From Chitinimonas sp036961565 (GTDB lineage: Bacteria; Pseudomonadota; Gammaproteobacteria; Burkholderiales; Chitinimonadaceae), in NCBI RefSeq assembly GCF_036961565.1, contig NZ_JBAMDD010000002.1:1-64000 (forward strand): a stretch of 64,000 nucleotides of DNA, given 5' to 3'. Made by a program: the position numbers and the translations under genes. This document shows positions 35,963 through 44,991 of this stretch, piece by piece. Within the stretch, counting starts at the first letter, position 1. Each line of letters opens with the position of its first letter. The notes beneath the pieces were generated by a model, which did not search any database, had not been told where the DNA came from, and saw only the letters and a program-made list of their open reading frames with translations.

Positions 35963-37933
35963 CTACAGGCCAATTACCCCGCCATCGAGCTTACGCACCA
36001 CCACCGTTGCCGAGCGCGGCCGGCCTGCGGGGTTGGCATCGGGCCAGGCAGAAACCGCCGTCGGCTTGGCCGGATCCGATACTTCGCTGGCGGGCTCGCC
36101 AGGATGCTGGATATTGATAAACAGCGTGGTTTGATCTGGGGTGAAACTGATACCAGTGATCTCACTGCCATTCGGGCCGGTCAGGAATCGGCGTACTTCG
36201 CCCGTTTCGGGCAACGCGGCCAGCATCATATTGTTGCCCATGCCTGCATATTCCTTCTGGTTCAGTATGCTGGTGCTGATGTCGGTCTGTATCCACAGAA
36301 TGCCGCTATCCGAGAAGGCCAGGCCATCGGGGCTGCCAAACAGATCGCCCAGCTGCTTGTGGTTCTTGTGCTCTTCGGCTGCCGCGTCAGGCCGGCCGCC
36401 CATGGCAAAGATATCCCACTTGAAATCCGCTGCGGCCACATCACCGTCGCGCTCCTGCCAGCGGATGATCTGGCCGAACAGGTTGTTCTTGCGTGGATTG
36501 GCGGCATCCACCCCAGGCTTGCCCTCGGCGCCGCGCTGGTTGTTGTTGGTGAGCGTGCAGTAAACCTCACCCGCCTTATGGGGGTTGACCGATATCCACT
36601 CCGGCCTGTCCATCTTGGTGGCACCCACCAGGTCAGCCGCCAAGCGTGTCTTGATCAACAGCTCGCCCTGGCTGGCAAAGCCCTTGTCGGCCGTCAGGCC
36701 GTTCTTGCCCTGGGTCAGTTCCAGCCAGTTGCCGCTGCCATCCTCGTTGAAGCGGGCCACATACAACGTGCCTTCGTCCAGCAGATCGCGATTGGCCTTG
36801 CGGTTCTTGGGGTTCCAGGCCTTGGCGCTGACAAACTTGTAGATGTACTCGAAGCGTTGGTCATCGCCCATATAGATCACCACCCGGCCATCCTTGGCCA
36901 GGGCAGGCGTCGCCCCTTCGTGCTTGATACGCCCCAGGGCAGTACGCTTCACCGGCTTGGCAGCGGGATCATAGGGGTCGATCTCCACCACCCAGCCAAA
37001 GCGGTTGATCTCGTTGCGATTGATCTGCCTGTCCCAGCGCAGGTCGACATCGGCCCATTTATAGAGCTTTTCTTCGTCCTGCACACCATAGCGTGTCTTG
37101 TTGAAATCGTGATCCTGCTTCTGGCTGAAATCACAGAAGGCGGCGTCGAAGTTCTCTTCGCAGGTCAGGTAGGTACCCCAAGGTGTCCAGCCATTGGCAC
37201 AATTGTTAAAGGTACCCAGCACTTCACGACCCGTGGGGTCGTCCTGGGTCTGCATCAGCGGATGACCAGCGGCCGGCCCCTGCAGCACCATCGGCGTCTC
37301 CAGGGTGATACGGCGAGCATAGCGGGACGGACGCACCACTTGCCAGCTGCCATCTTTCTGCTTGGCCACCTCGATCACTGATGCGCCTACCGCCGCCAAC
37401 GCCTTCTTGTACTTCTCTTCAGTCATCTGCTTGTTGCCGTCAGGCGTCAGCAAACCCGGATCGATGTACTCGTGATTCATGCACAGCAGGCCATGCTTGG
37501 CTGCCCGTGAGCCCATGGGCAGCGGAAAGAAGTGCATGCCGTCATGGTGCATGCCGGCCTGCACCCCCTGCTCTGCCGCACTATTGCTGGCATCGTGCTT
37601 GAAAGCCGGCATATTGCCCTTGATACCAACAGGGTCGCCCCAGGCATAGAGCACCTCCGCCGTGTAACCCTCAGGTACCACCACCTTGTCGGCAGTCGAG
37701 AACGGCACGGACTGGAAACCCAGGGCCGTGGCCTTGCGCGGCATGGCCGGCAGCGCGGGCTTGGCCGCCAGTGCCTGCAAGGGCAGCAGCCCGGCAAACA
37801 GGCCTGCCGCCGATAGGCCGGCGCCGCCAGCCAACACGGTACGGCGGCTCAGATGGGCGTCGATCAATTGCGACAGGCTGGGATTATCCGAGCCGTTGCT
37901 GACCAGCTCGTCTTGTTTGTTGAGGTGCGACAT
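35963..37933 (-). CDS. PhoX-family alkaline phosphatase (DUF839), Tat-exported
   Basis: The 656-residue protein has a twin-arginine signal (SRRTVLAGGAGLSAAGLFAGLLPLQALA, shown in part: SRRTVLAGGAGL) and the DUF839/PhoX fold, seen in GMHFFPLPMGSRAAKHGLLCMNHEYIDPGLL, GTYLTCEENFDAAF, KHEGATPAL and PDGLAFSDSGILWIQTD. PhoX enzymes use Ca and Fe to cleave phosphate esters in the periplasm. A clear Pho box lies 49 bp upstream. The start MSHLNKQDE at 37933 is preferred; the frame opens at 38008. Confidence 0.92.
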   Translation of the reverse strand: MSHLNKQDELVSNGSDNPSLSQLIDAHLSRRTVLAGGAGLSAAGLFAGLLPLQALAAKPALPAMPRKATALGFQSVPFSTADKVVVPEGYTAEVLYAWGDPVGIKGNMPAFKHDASNSAAEQGVQAGMHHDGMHFFPLPMGSRAAKHGLLCMNHEYIDPGLLTPDGNKQMTEEKYKKALAAVGASVIEVAKQKDGSWQVVRPSRYARRITLETPMVLQGPAAGHPLMQTQDDPTGREVLGTFNNCANGWTPWGTYLTCEENFDAAFCDFSQKQDHDFNKTRYGVQDEEKLYKWADVDLRWDRQINRNEINRFGWVVEIDPYDPAAKPVKRTALGRIKHEGATPALAKDGRVVIYMGDDQRFEYIYKFVSAKAWNPKNRKANRDLLDEGTLYVARFNEDGSGNWLELTQGKNGLTADKGFASQGELLIKTRLAADLVGATKMDRPEWISVNPHKAGEVYCTLTNNNQRGAEGKPGVDAANPRKNNLFGQIIRWQERDGDVAAADFKWDIFAMGGRPDAAAEEHKNHKQLGDLFGSPDGLAFSDSGILWIQTDISTSILNQKEYAGMGNNMMLAALPETGEVRRFLTGPNGSEITGISFTPDQTTLFINIQHPGEPASEVSDPAKPTAVSAWPDANPAGRPRSATVVVRKLDGGVIGL

Positions 37934-37981
37934 GGTGCGCGTCCTGATCGGGAAGAAGACGCAGCACGCTAATGCCCGAGC

Positions 37982-37999
37982 ATGACAGGACCGTGACAG
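37982..37999 (-). promoter_or_regulatory. Pho box before phoX
   Basis: On the minus strand CTGTCAC-GGTC-CTGTCAT is two 7-bp half sites with a 4-bp gap, the exact layout of PhoB sites (CTGTCAT-N4-CTGTCAC). Its nearer end is 49 bp before the phoX start codon. Confidence 0.85.
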
Positions 38000-38157
38000 A
38001 TTGCACACACAGGACTACATGGTGGCTTCCTGTTGCAGACACGCCATACAGAAAACCCCGCTAAAGGCGACACCTGGCGGACACTGGAGACAGCCGTGTA
38101 GCCGCAGTACACCAGTTGGGTAACAGACAACACCGCGCGCAACCCGGCACCTGCTGG

Positions 38158-39453
38158 CTAGTGGCAGGCCTGCCGCAACCAGGTCTCCATATCGCGCAGG
38201 ACTGCTGCCAAGGCATCGGCTTGCCAGCGGCTGCGGTCGTAGTTGATGTTCAAGCCCAGCCTGCCGGCATGGGTGGTCACGGCGGTGAACAGGGGTTGAT
38301 TCGGCATGGGGAACAGCACAAAGCCCACATCGTCTAGCGCTAGCGGGTAATCCTCTTCCAGCGCCAATCTGCCGACATTGCTGACCAGGCTGGTTTGCGG
38401 GCTTGCCGCCAGTAGTGCGGCAAAACGCAGCTGCCCTTGCTCTCCCGCGCCAAGACGCGCAGCGCCAGGCATCAAACGGTAGAACAGATGCCCGTCACCA
38501 CGCTGCAGGCAATGCTTGAGGTCGGCCGATAGCGTGCGCGCCAGCGTCCAGAAATCCAGGCCTGACGCCAGGCAGGCGCGGCTGGTCAACAAGGTTACGC
38601 CAAAGGCCGGGGTATCCGCCGCCAGCGGAAGGGCCAGTTGGCTGCGCAGATCCACCGGGCTGGTCAATGCCAGGGTATGGGCATCTCCATCGCCAAAACG
38701 CCCGTACAAGGCCAGCAGCTGTGCCGCGCAGATGGCGCCATGCACGGTGGTAGCCGCAGCACGCGCCCGGTGCTGCAGGCAGTCCAACTCTGCCGCATCC
38801 AGTTGCAGCGCATGCGTACCTGGCTGCAGTGCCCGGTTTGAACCACCATCGTAACCGGGCAGTTCAGCCGGTTTGCCCAACGGCCCAAACTCGGCCTTGC
38901 GCGCAGCCTTGATCGCCTGCGCCGCCGCTTCTCCCGCTTGATCCCGCCAAGCGGTGGGATAACAGGCATGCAGCGGCATTGCTGCCGGCCTGGATGGCGC
39001 CACGGCCTGTCGCTTGACCGCCAAGGCCAGCAGTTCAAGCAGCAGTGCCAGGCCAGAGCGGCCATCCGCCACGCTATGATGGAACAGCAATGCCAAGCGC
39101 CAGCGCCCATCTGACCAACGCTGCCATAGCACCCGCCACAAGGGGGCGCTATCGAGGGCGAAGGGTTGTACCACCCACTGTGCCAGCGCCTGCCTGCCGT
39201 CATCCGCCGGATAGCTGATGTCCAGTCTCACTGCGTCCGCCTGGGGTACAAATTGCAGCTGCTCGGCCGTATCAAGATGGATGGCCACATTGAGCAGCGG
39301 ATGAGCCGCCTGAACAGCCTGTAACGCCGGTCGCAAAGCCTGCTCTTCCAGCACCGTCCGCCCCTCGGCATAGACGGCAAAGTTCATGGACGACACACGA
39401 TCCAGCATCCAGAACAGGGACTCGGCGGGGTCCAGCGGTCGTGCGATAGACAT
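38158..39453 (-). CDS. Stand-alone condensation-domain acyltransferase
   Basis: The 431-residue protein is a single condensation/PapA-like acyltransferase domain. The active-site motif HHSVADG (residues 125-131, HHxxxDG) is intact, as is TSPVDLRSQL (near 305) in the second half. Such stand-alone domains join an acyl group to an alcohol or amine in lipid or peptide products. No peptide synthetase or carrier protein is nearby, and substrates cannot be read. The start MSIARPLDPAESLFWMLD at 39453 is preferred over 39570. Confidence 0.82.
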   Translation of the reverse strand: MSIARPLDPAESLFWMLDRVSSMNFAVYAEGRTVLEEQALRPALQAVQAAHPLLNVAIHLDTAEQLQFVPQADAVRLDISYPADDGRQALAQWVVQPFALDSAPLWRVLWQRWSDGRWRLALLFHHSVADGRSGLALLLELLALAVKRQAVAPSRPAAMPLHACYPTAWRDQAGEAAAQAIKAARKAEFGPLGKPAELPGYDGGSNRALQPGTHALQLDAAELDCLQHRARAAATTVHGAICAAQLLALYGRFGDGDAHTLALTSPVDLRSQLALPLAADTPAFGVTLLTSRACLASGLDFWTLARTLSADLKHCLQRGDGHLFYRLMPGAARLGAGEQGQLRFAALLAASPQTSLVSNVGRLALEEDYPLALDDVGFVLFPMPNQPLFTAVTTHAGRLGLNINYDRSRWQADALAAVLRDMETWLRQACH

Positions 39454-39668
39454 GGTGGCAAACCTGGGCGGCAAGGCCACCACTATAACCAGCACCTGCC
39501 AGCTTGGCAGCAGTTTTGCGGTGTGCGGCGCCGGGCGCGCAGAGGGCGGCATTGCCCGTCCGACAGCCATTACTTGGCGAGCAGGTCGGCAACCCGCTCC
39601 AGGCTTGCCTTCCGGTATTCAACGATCTGAACGCAAACAGGTTGTAACCCGGCTCAAAGCGACTGCCG

Positions 39669-39965
39669 TCACTGCTCTGTCATCTCGTAGCTCATCTTGA
39701 GCAGACCGGTGATCAGGGTCGCCAGCACCGTCGCCAGCGTCGCCCCCGCCAACCAGGACCAATAGGGCAGCACGGGTGCCAGCAGCGACTCTGACAGCAC
39801 TCCTACATTGACCAGCAGCACCAGGATAAACAAGGCAATGGCCGCAAACACCAGCAGCAAGGTCAGTTTCAGCAAGCGGCCAGCCCAGCGGTCTGCCTTC
39901 TGCGCCGCGCTCATCTCCTGCGCTATCAGCCCCGCCAGCGGGTCTATCCTGTCTGTTTTGCTCAT
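39669..39965 (-). CDS. Small two-helix membrane protein
   Basis: The 98-residue protein has hydrophobic segments at about 32-57 and 65-87. The N-terminus (MSKTDRIDPLAGLIAQEMSAAQKADRWAG) is polar. No family is recognised. It lies about 215 bp before the condensation-type gene on the same strand. Confidence 0.6.
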   Translation of the reverse strand: MSKTDRIDPLAGLIAQEMSAAQKADRWAGRLLKLTLLLVFAAIALFILVLLVNVGVLSESLLAPVLPYWSWLAGATLATVLATLITGLLKMSYEMTEQ

Positions 39966-40224
39966 GGCCGCCCTCTCTCCTCGCTAGTATGTAACGACCC
40001 AGACAGCATAGTCGGGCTGGCGCCAGTTGCCAGCCGCTTCAGGCGCTGACGACACTGCAGGGGCCGGATGAACCTTGTATGGCACCGCACTCACAAGACC
40101 AAGCCATGGTGGTGGCAATCGTTCAACCGCAGGCTTTGATTGGGTAGCCACTCCGTGGCGCCAGCCTAACCCACCACACGGCCCCCGCTTCCAACCGCTT
40201 GCCACTTGGCGGCAACAATCACTT

Positions 40225-41070
40225 TTATTCGACTCCGACAGCCACTGGCCTATCAGGACTGCTGCACCATTCGCTCCAGGAGCCCGGGTACAGCCGTGCG
40301 CCAGGTAAACCCGCCACTTCCAGCGCCAGCAGATTGTGGCAGGCCGTGACGCCTGAACCACATTGCTGCACCGTATCATGCGCATCCTGCCCGGCCAGCA
40401 AAGCCTGCCACTCGGCGCGTAGTTCGCCGGCTGGCTTGAAACTACCATCGGCCTGCAGGTTGAGCTGAAAGAAGCGATTCAGCGCGCCGGGGATATGGCC
40501 TGCCACCGGGTCTATGGTCTCGCCCTCGCCGGCATATCGACCTGGTGCTCGGGCATCGACCACGGTGAATTCGGCCCTGTCCAGATTGGCCAACACCGTA
40601 TCGACGTCGACTATCCAGCCATCCTGCACCCTGGCACTCAGTTGCTGTGCCGGCAAGGTAGACGCGCTGCTTTCCATGCTGCCACCTGCGGCCTGCCAGG
40701 CAGGCAAGCCACCATCGAGCACCTGCACCGCGTCATGCCCCAGCCAGCGCAGCAGCCACCACAGCCTGGCGGCATAGGGGCCGCCGTGGGCATCGTAGGC
40801 CACCACATGGCTATCATCACCTATGCCCAGCTGCCCCAGCCGGGCCGCCAGCGCTGCAGGCTCGGGCAGCGGATGGCGGCCGTTGCTACCGGTCTTGCTG
40901 CCAGACAGGTCTGCATCCAGATGGGCGAACACGGCACCGGGCAAATGGCCCAGGGCATACGCCTCACGACCGGCCTGCGGATTCATCAGATCATGCCGGC
41001 AATCCACCAGCACCACCTTGGCGCGCCCTTGCAGCGCCAACAGTTCTGTTACGGAAATCAAGGGGGACAT
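40225..41070 (-). CDS. 3-mercaptopyruvate/thiosulfate sulfurtransferase
   Basis: The 281-residue protein has two rhodanese domains. The second holds the active-site loop CGSGVTAC (Cys237), the form seen in mercaptopyruvate sulfurtransferase (SseA-like) rather than the CRKGVT of thiosulfate enzymes. The first domain (VLVDCRHDLMNPQAGREAYALGHLPGAVF) is inactive. It overlaps the EamA gene downstream by 13 bases. Confidence 0.92.
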   Translation of the reverse strand: MSPLISVTELLALQGRAKVVLVDCRHDLMNPQAGREAYALGHLPGAVFAHLDADLSGSKTGSNGRHPLPEPAALAARLGQLGIGDDSHVVAYDAHGGPYAARLWWLLRWLGHDAVQVLDGGLPAWQAAGGSMESSASTLPAQQLSARVQDGWIVDVDTVLANLDRAEFTVVDARAPGRYAGEGETIDPVAGHIPGALNRFFQLNLQADGSFKPAGELRAEWQALLAGQDAHDTVQQCGSGVTACHNLLALEVAGLPGARLYPGSWSEWCSSPDRPVAVGVE

Positions 41071-41999
41071 ACAGCCTTCTCCGTCTTATCAGCACCGCCC
41101 AGGCCCAAGAACCGGGCCGGCACGGTGGCAAGTATCACGCCCAACAGGGCAAAGCCAAAAGCCAGCAACTGCATGCCGCCCAGTCGCTCACCCAGCCACC
41201 ACACCCCCACCAGGGCAGCCGAAACCGGCAGCATCACGGCAAATACGCCGCCTTCGCTGGCGGGAATCGCCTTGAGCCCCGTCATCCATAGCCAGACAGT
41301 CCAGACACTGGCAGCCAGGGCGTAAAACACCAGCAGCACCCAGGTCGGGCCTGCGACCCCGGCAAAATCAAACTGCAGGGCGACATAGAAGCCCATGGGT
41401 GTCATCAGCACAAAGCCCCAGAGATTGATCAAGGCGCTGATGCGGCGCGGCCCCAGGCTGCCAGTCAGTTTCTTGCCGATAACGGCATAGGCTGCTTCGC
41501 ACAGCACGGCGCCCAGTACCAGCAGGTTGCCCAACCAGGCCTGGCCATGCTGGCTGGCAGTCACTGCATGGGCCGGCTTGGCCAGTGCCAGCAGCCCTAT
41601 GCCCAGGGCTGCGCAGGCTATCGCCAGCCAGATGCGCAGGCCGACACGCTCGCCCAGGAAGACCCAGCTCATCAGTGCCACCACAGCGGGGATGGCCGCC
41701 ATGATAACGCCGGCCGAGACTGCGCTGGTCAGGCTGACACCAAACAGCATGCAGAGAGAGAACAGGAAGTTGCCGACAAATGACTCCAGGAACAGCAACC
41801 AGCGGGTGTGGGAGGTCATCGCCGGTTCATCTACCGGCTTCCTGAGCCAATGCAGCATGGCCAGGCCGCCAATGCCAAAACGCAGCCAGGCCAGCAGGAA
41901 AACGGGGAACACGGCCGTCAATGGCTTGGAGAGCGCAACATAACTCCCCACCAGCGACATGCTGAGGGCAAGACAGGCACAGGCGATGGTGCGATTCAT
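41058..41999 (-). CDS. EamA-family (DMT) membrane transporter
   Basis: The 313-residue protein has about ten hydrophobic segments in two EamA repeats (KPLTAVFPVFLLAWLRFGIGG, SAGVIMAAIPAVVALMSWVFLGERV; SEGGVFAVMLPVSAALVGVWWLGERL). The family exports metabolites or amino acids; the substrate is unknown. It lies upstream of, and overlaps, the sulfurtransferase gene, suggesting shared transcription. Confidence 0.88.
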   Translation of the reverse strand: MNRTIACACLALSMSLVGSYVALSKPLTAVFPVFLLAWLRFGIGGLAMLHWLRKPVDEPAMTSHTRWLLFLESFVGNFLFSLCMLFGVSLTSAVSAGVIMAAIPAVVALMSWVFLGERVGLRIWLAIACAALGIGLLALAKPAHAVTASQHGQAWLGNLLVLGAVLCEAAYAVIGKKLTGSLGPRRISALINLWGFVLMTPMGFYVALQFDFAGVAGPTWVLLVFYALAASVWTVWLWMTGLKAIPASEGGVFAVMLPVSAALVGVWWLGERLGGMQLLAFGFALLGVILATVPARFLGLGGADKTEKAVCPP

Positions 42000-42177
42000 G
42001 GGCGGCTCGGGCTAGTCGGTACGACGGGCCGCCCAAGGGGCGGGGTCACCGCCGATGGGCGACACTTGTACCGACGTCCTATTGTGCATCAGCCACTGCC
42101 GCTGCCGGCACCACCGCACCAGAATATAAGCCGTTACAGACAGCACCGTTGCTGCCACGCGCCAGTCTGTGGTCGGC

Positions 42178-42657
42178 TCAGGCCTGCAGCAGCAGGCAGA
42201 CAGCCTGCGCCTCTATGCTGTCACCCGCCCCCACCGGCCCCAGCTTTTCATAGGTTTTGGCCTTGACGTTGACCTGCCCTTGCGCCACCCCCAGGTCGGC
42301 CGCGATATTGGCCACCATGGCCGGAATATGCGGCGCCATCTTGGGTGCCTGCACCAGGATGGAGGCATCGATATTACCCAGTTGCCAGCCTGCAGCCTGT
42401 ACCCGGCGATAGGCCTCGCGCAGCAAGGCACGGCTATCGGCCCCCTTGAAGCTGGCATCCGTGTCGGGAAAATGCCGACCAATATCGCCCAAGCCCGCAG
42501 CGCCCAGGATGGCGTCGGTAATCGCGTGCAGCAAGGCATCGGCATCGGAATGCCCCAGCAGCCCCTTGTCGAAGGGAATGGTCACGCCACCCAGTATCAG
42601 TGGCCGCCCCGCCACCAGCCGGTGCACGTCCCAGCCCTGGCCTATACGTATGCTCAT
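42178..42657 (-). CDS. ispF: 2-C-methyl-D-erythritol 2,4-cyclodiphosphate synthase
   Basis: IspF closes the cyclic intermediate of the MEP isoprenoid route. Signatures: RIGQGWDVHRLVAGRPLILGGVTI (metal DxH), GLLGHSDADALLHAITDAILGA, FPDTDASFKGADS and NVKAKTYEKLGPVG. 159 residues, normal. It overlaps ispD by four bases. Confidence 0.96.
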   Translation of the reverse strand: MSIRIGQGWDVHRLVAGRPLILGGVTIPFDKGLLGHSDADALLHAITDAILGAAGLGDIGRHFPDTDASFKGADSRALLREAYRRVQAAGWQLGNIDASILVQAPKMAPHIPAMVANIAADLGVAQGQVNVKAKTYEKLGPVGAGDSIEAQAVCLLLQA

Positions 42658-43349
42658 CGTGTCGTCCTTGCTTGCAGGTATAGCGCGGCCAGCGCCAAAT
42701 CCTGCGGATAGGTCACCTTGATATTGCGCTCGTCGCCCACCACCAATCGGGGCGACATGCCTGCAGCCTCAATGGCGCTGGCCTCGTCGGTAATCGCCTC
42801 GCAGGCGCCCTCGGCCAAGGCCCTGCACAACACGCCATGGCGGAACATCTGGGGTGTCTGGGCGCGCCACAGACCATCGCGCGGCACCGTGCCGGCTACC
42901 CGGCAAGCCGCATCGGCACGCTTGAGGGTATCGGCCACCGGCACGGCCAGCAGGCCCCCCACACTGTCGTCCCTCAGAGCGGCAATCAGACGGGCCACAT
43001 CGGCGGGGGCGATGCAGGGTCGGGCTGCATCATGCACCAGTACCCAGTCGTCTGCCGCCAGCTCGCCCGCCAGTGCCTGCAAGCCATTGCGCACGGTTTC
43101 GGCACGGCTGGCACCACCGCAGCGCAGCACGGTCAAGCGGGGCATATCCACCACCCAGGCCGGCTCGAACCAGCTGTCTTCAGCAGACAGCACCAGCACC
43201 ACCTTGTCCAGCTCGGCCACCGCCAGCATGGCCCGCACGGTATGCAGCAACAGCGGTTCGCCCAACAAGGGCAGGTACTGCTTGGGCACATTGGATGCCA
43301 TGCGGCTGCCCGCACCCGCTGCGGGCAGCAGGGCGACGTAGCGGCTCAT
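42654..43349 (-). CDS. ispD: 2-C-methyl-D-erythritol 4-phosphate cytidylyltransferase
   Basis: IspD couples CTP to methylerythritol phosphate. The nucleotide loop LLPAAGAGSRMASNVPKQYLPL (in part: AAGAGSRMASNVPKQY), LVHDAARPCIA and TPQMFRHGVL are present. Start MSRYVALLP at 43349 (231 residues) overlaps the dnaQ stop; a longer frame to 43385 lies inside dnaQ. Confidence 0.95.
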   Translation of the reverse strand: MSRYVALLPAAGAGSRMASNVPKQYLPLLGEPLLLHTVRAMLAVAELDKVVLVLSAEDSWFEPAWVVDMPRLTVLRCGGASRAETVRNGLQALAGELAADDWVLVHDAARPCIAPADVARLIAALRDDSVGGLLAVPVADTLKRADAACRVAGTVPRDGLWRAQTPQMFRHGVLCRALAEGACEAITDEASAIEAAGMSPRLVVGDERNIKVTYPQDLALAALYLQARTTR

Positions 43350-44086
43350 GCAGCTGCTTCCGGCTTGGGCTCCAGGGTACGCCACAGGCAGCTGCCCTTG
43401 ACCGCTTTATCCAGCCCGTCCAGATAGGCTGCATGTTCGGCCAGCTCGGCCGCAGTGGCTGCGCGTACCCGGAGCGGGCCTCGGGCCACCTTGGCCAGCC
43501 CCAACGCGGCCTCATGGGCCGAGCCGGTGTCGTCGGCAGCGACAAAGTCCATCAGCAGGCTGTCCTGACCACGCGTCATGCACAGATAGACTTCACTGAG
43601 CAGCTCGCAGTCTATCAGTGCACCGTGCAGGGTACGGGCGCTCCTGTCCACCTCATAGCGATCGCACAAGGCATCCAGATTGTTGCGCTTGCCGGGGAAC
43701 AGCTCCTTGGCCTCTTTCAGCGTGTCGATGATGCCGCTGACGTAATCAGTGATCTTGCCCAGACCCAGCTTGCCCAGTTCCATATTGAGAAACCCCACGT
43801 CAAACGGGGCGTTATGGATAATCAACTCGGCATCGCGCACGAACTCGATGAACTCCTGGGCGATATCAGCAAACTTGGGCTTGTCGGCCAGAAAACTGGT
43901 GGTCAGGCCGTGCACATTCAGCGCCCCTTCCTCGCTGTCGCGGCCGGGGTTGATATAGCGGTGCAGGTGGCGGTCTGGCGGCGACAGCTTGCGGTTCACC
44001 ATCTCGACTGCGGCAATTTCCAGTATGCGGTTGCCGTCTTCCACCCTTAGGCCGGTGGTTTCGGTATCAAGAATAATCTGGCGCAC
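43346..44086 (-). CDS. dnaQ: DNA polymerase III epsilon subunit (3'-5' proofreading exonuclease)
   Basis: The 246-residue protein has the DnaQ exonuclease motifs: IILDTETTGL (Exo I), IIHNAPFDVGFL (Exo II) and HGALIDCELLSEVY (Exo III, HxAxxD). The C-terminal part is the short tail that binds the alpha subunit. It runs directly into ispD and ispF with overlapping stops and starts. An isoprenoid/replication operon of this kind is not the common layout (rnhA next to dnaQ is usual; here rnhA is two genes upstream). Confidence 0.93.
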   Translation of the reverse strand: MRQIILDTETTGLRVEDGNRILEIAAVEMVNRKLSPPDRHLHRYINPGRDSEEGALNVHGLTTSFLADKPKFADIAQEFIEFVRDAELIIHNAPFDVGFLNMELGKLGLGKITDYVSGIIDTLKEAKELFPGKRNNLDALCDRYEVDRSARTLHGALIDCELLSEVYLCMTRGQDSLLMDFVAADDTGSAHEAALGLAKVARGPLRVRAATAAELAEHAAYLDGLDKAVKGSCLWRTLEPKPEAAA

Positions 44087-44101
44087 GGGGTGTTCCTTTG
44101 T

Positions 44102-44449
44102 TCAATCCAACGGCAGGGTATCCAGCGGCAGGTTATCGTCATAATGGTAAAGCAGCAGGTAGTCCTCCCAGCCCTCTTCGCCCGTACACATGGCCATCGA
44201 GGTGGCGCGCAAGGCATCGCCCAGGGCACCGGCACCGTAGAACGCCGCCTCCAGCAGCGGCCAGACACGGCCAGGCTGTTCGGTCTCGAACATCAGGTTC
44301 ACGTAAGGGCCGTCATCGTCCCCTTCTTCACGCTGAAAACCGCTGATCAGTGGCTTGTGTACCCGCAAAGCCTCGCAGGCCGCTACCACGGCGGGGTGAT
44401 CGAAGTTGGCAATGCGATCAGGCTGTATCTGTATGCAAAGAGTAGCCAT
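44102..44449 (-). CDS. Hypothetical protein
   Basis: This 115-residue acidic, soluble protein contains HPAVVAACEALRVHKPLISGFQREEGDDDGPYVNLMFETEQ and ends LLLYHYDDNLPLDTLPLD. I do not recognise a family. It sits between rnhA and dnaQ on the same strand, 15 bp from dnaQ, so it is probably co-transcribed with that block. Confidence 0.65.
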   Translation of the reverse strand: MATLCIQIQPDRIANFDHPAVVAACEALRVHKPLISGFQREEGDDDGPYVNLMFETEQPGRVWPLLEAAFYGAGALGDALRATSMAMCTGEEGWEDYLLLYHYDDNLPLDTLPLD

Positions 44450-44550
44450 GGGGCTTCCTTGATGTGTGTAGGTAGGCTAGCTGCTGAGGTGGCTCAGAAA
44501 CCCGGCACCGGGCTGGCGCAGGCGCCATGCCCCCGTGCCGGGCAAGTCGA

Positions 44551-44991
44551 TCAACGCAGGGAGTCAACCCCGCGATTGGCCAGGCTGTCTGCCCTTTCGT
44601 TACCGGCATGGCCAGCATGGCCCTTCACCCAGGCCCACTCGACCTGATGCTGGTTGCGGGCGATATCCAGCCGCTGCCATAGCTCAGCATTCTTGACCGG
44701 CTTCTTGTCGGCGGTCTTCCAGCCATTGCGCTTCCAGCCGTGTATCCAGGTCTCGATACCGTTCTTCACATACTGCGAATCCAGCCAGACCTTGACCTTG
44801 CACGGCCGCTTCAGGGTTTCCAGCGCCATGATGACGGCCATCAGCTCCATGCGGTTATTGGTCGTATCGCGCTCGCCGCCGAATACCTCCTTCTCCTGGC
44901 CTTTGTAGACCAGCAGCGCCCCCCAGCCGCCGGGGCCAGGGTTACCCTTGCAGGCGCCATCGGTATAGGCGACAACCACATCCTCGCTCAT
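44551..44991 (-). CDS. rnhA: Ribonuclease HI
   Basis: RNase HI cuts RNA in RNA:DNA hybrids. The acidic active site is clear: Asp11 (YTDGACKGNPGPGGWG), Glu49 (NNRMEL), Asp71 (WLDSQYVKNGI) and Asp135 (NERADSLA), with VKGHAGHAGNE before it. 146 residues, normal length. It overlaps the upstream acetyltransferase by four bases. Confidence 0.96.
   Translation of the reverse strand: MSEDVVVAYTDGACKGNPGPGGWGALLVYKGQEKEVFGGERDTTNNRMELMAVIMALETLKRPCKVKVWLDSQYVKNGIETWIHGWKRNGWKTADKKPVKNAELWQRLDIARNQHQVEWAWVKGHAGHAGNERADSLANRGVDSLR

Noticed and set aside
36104..37381. 425-codon open frame on the plus strand
   Set aside because: Antisense to phoX, which has a Tat signal and a Pho box on the other strand.
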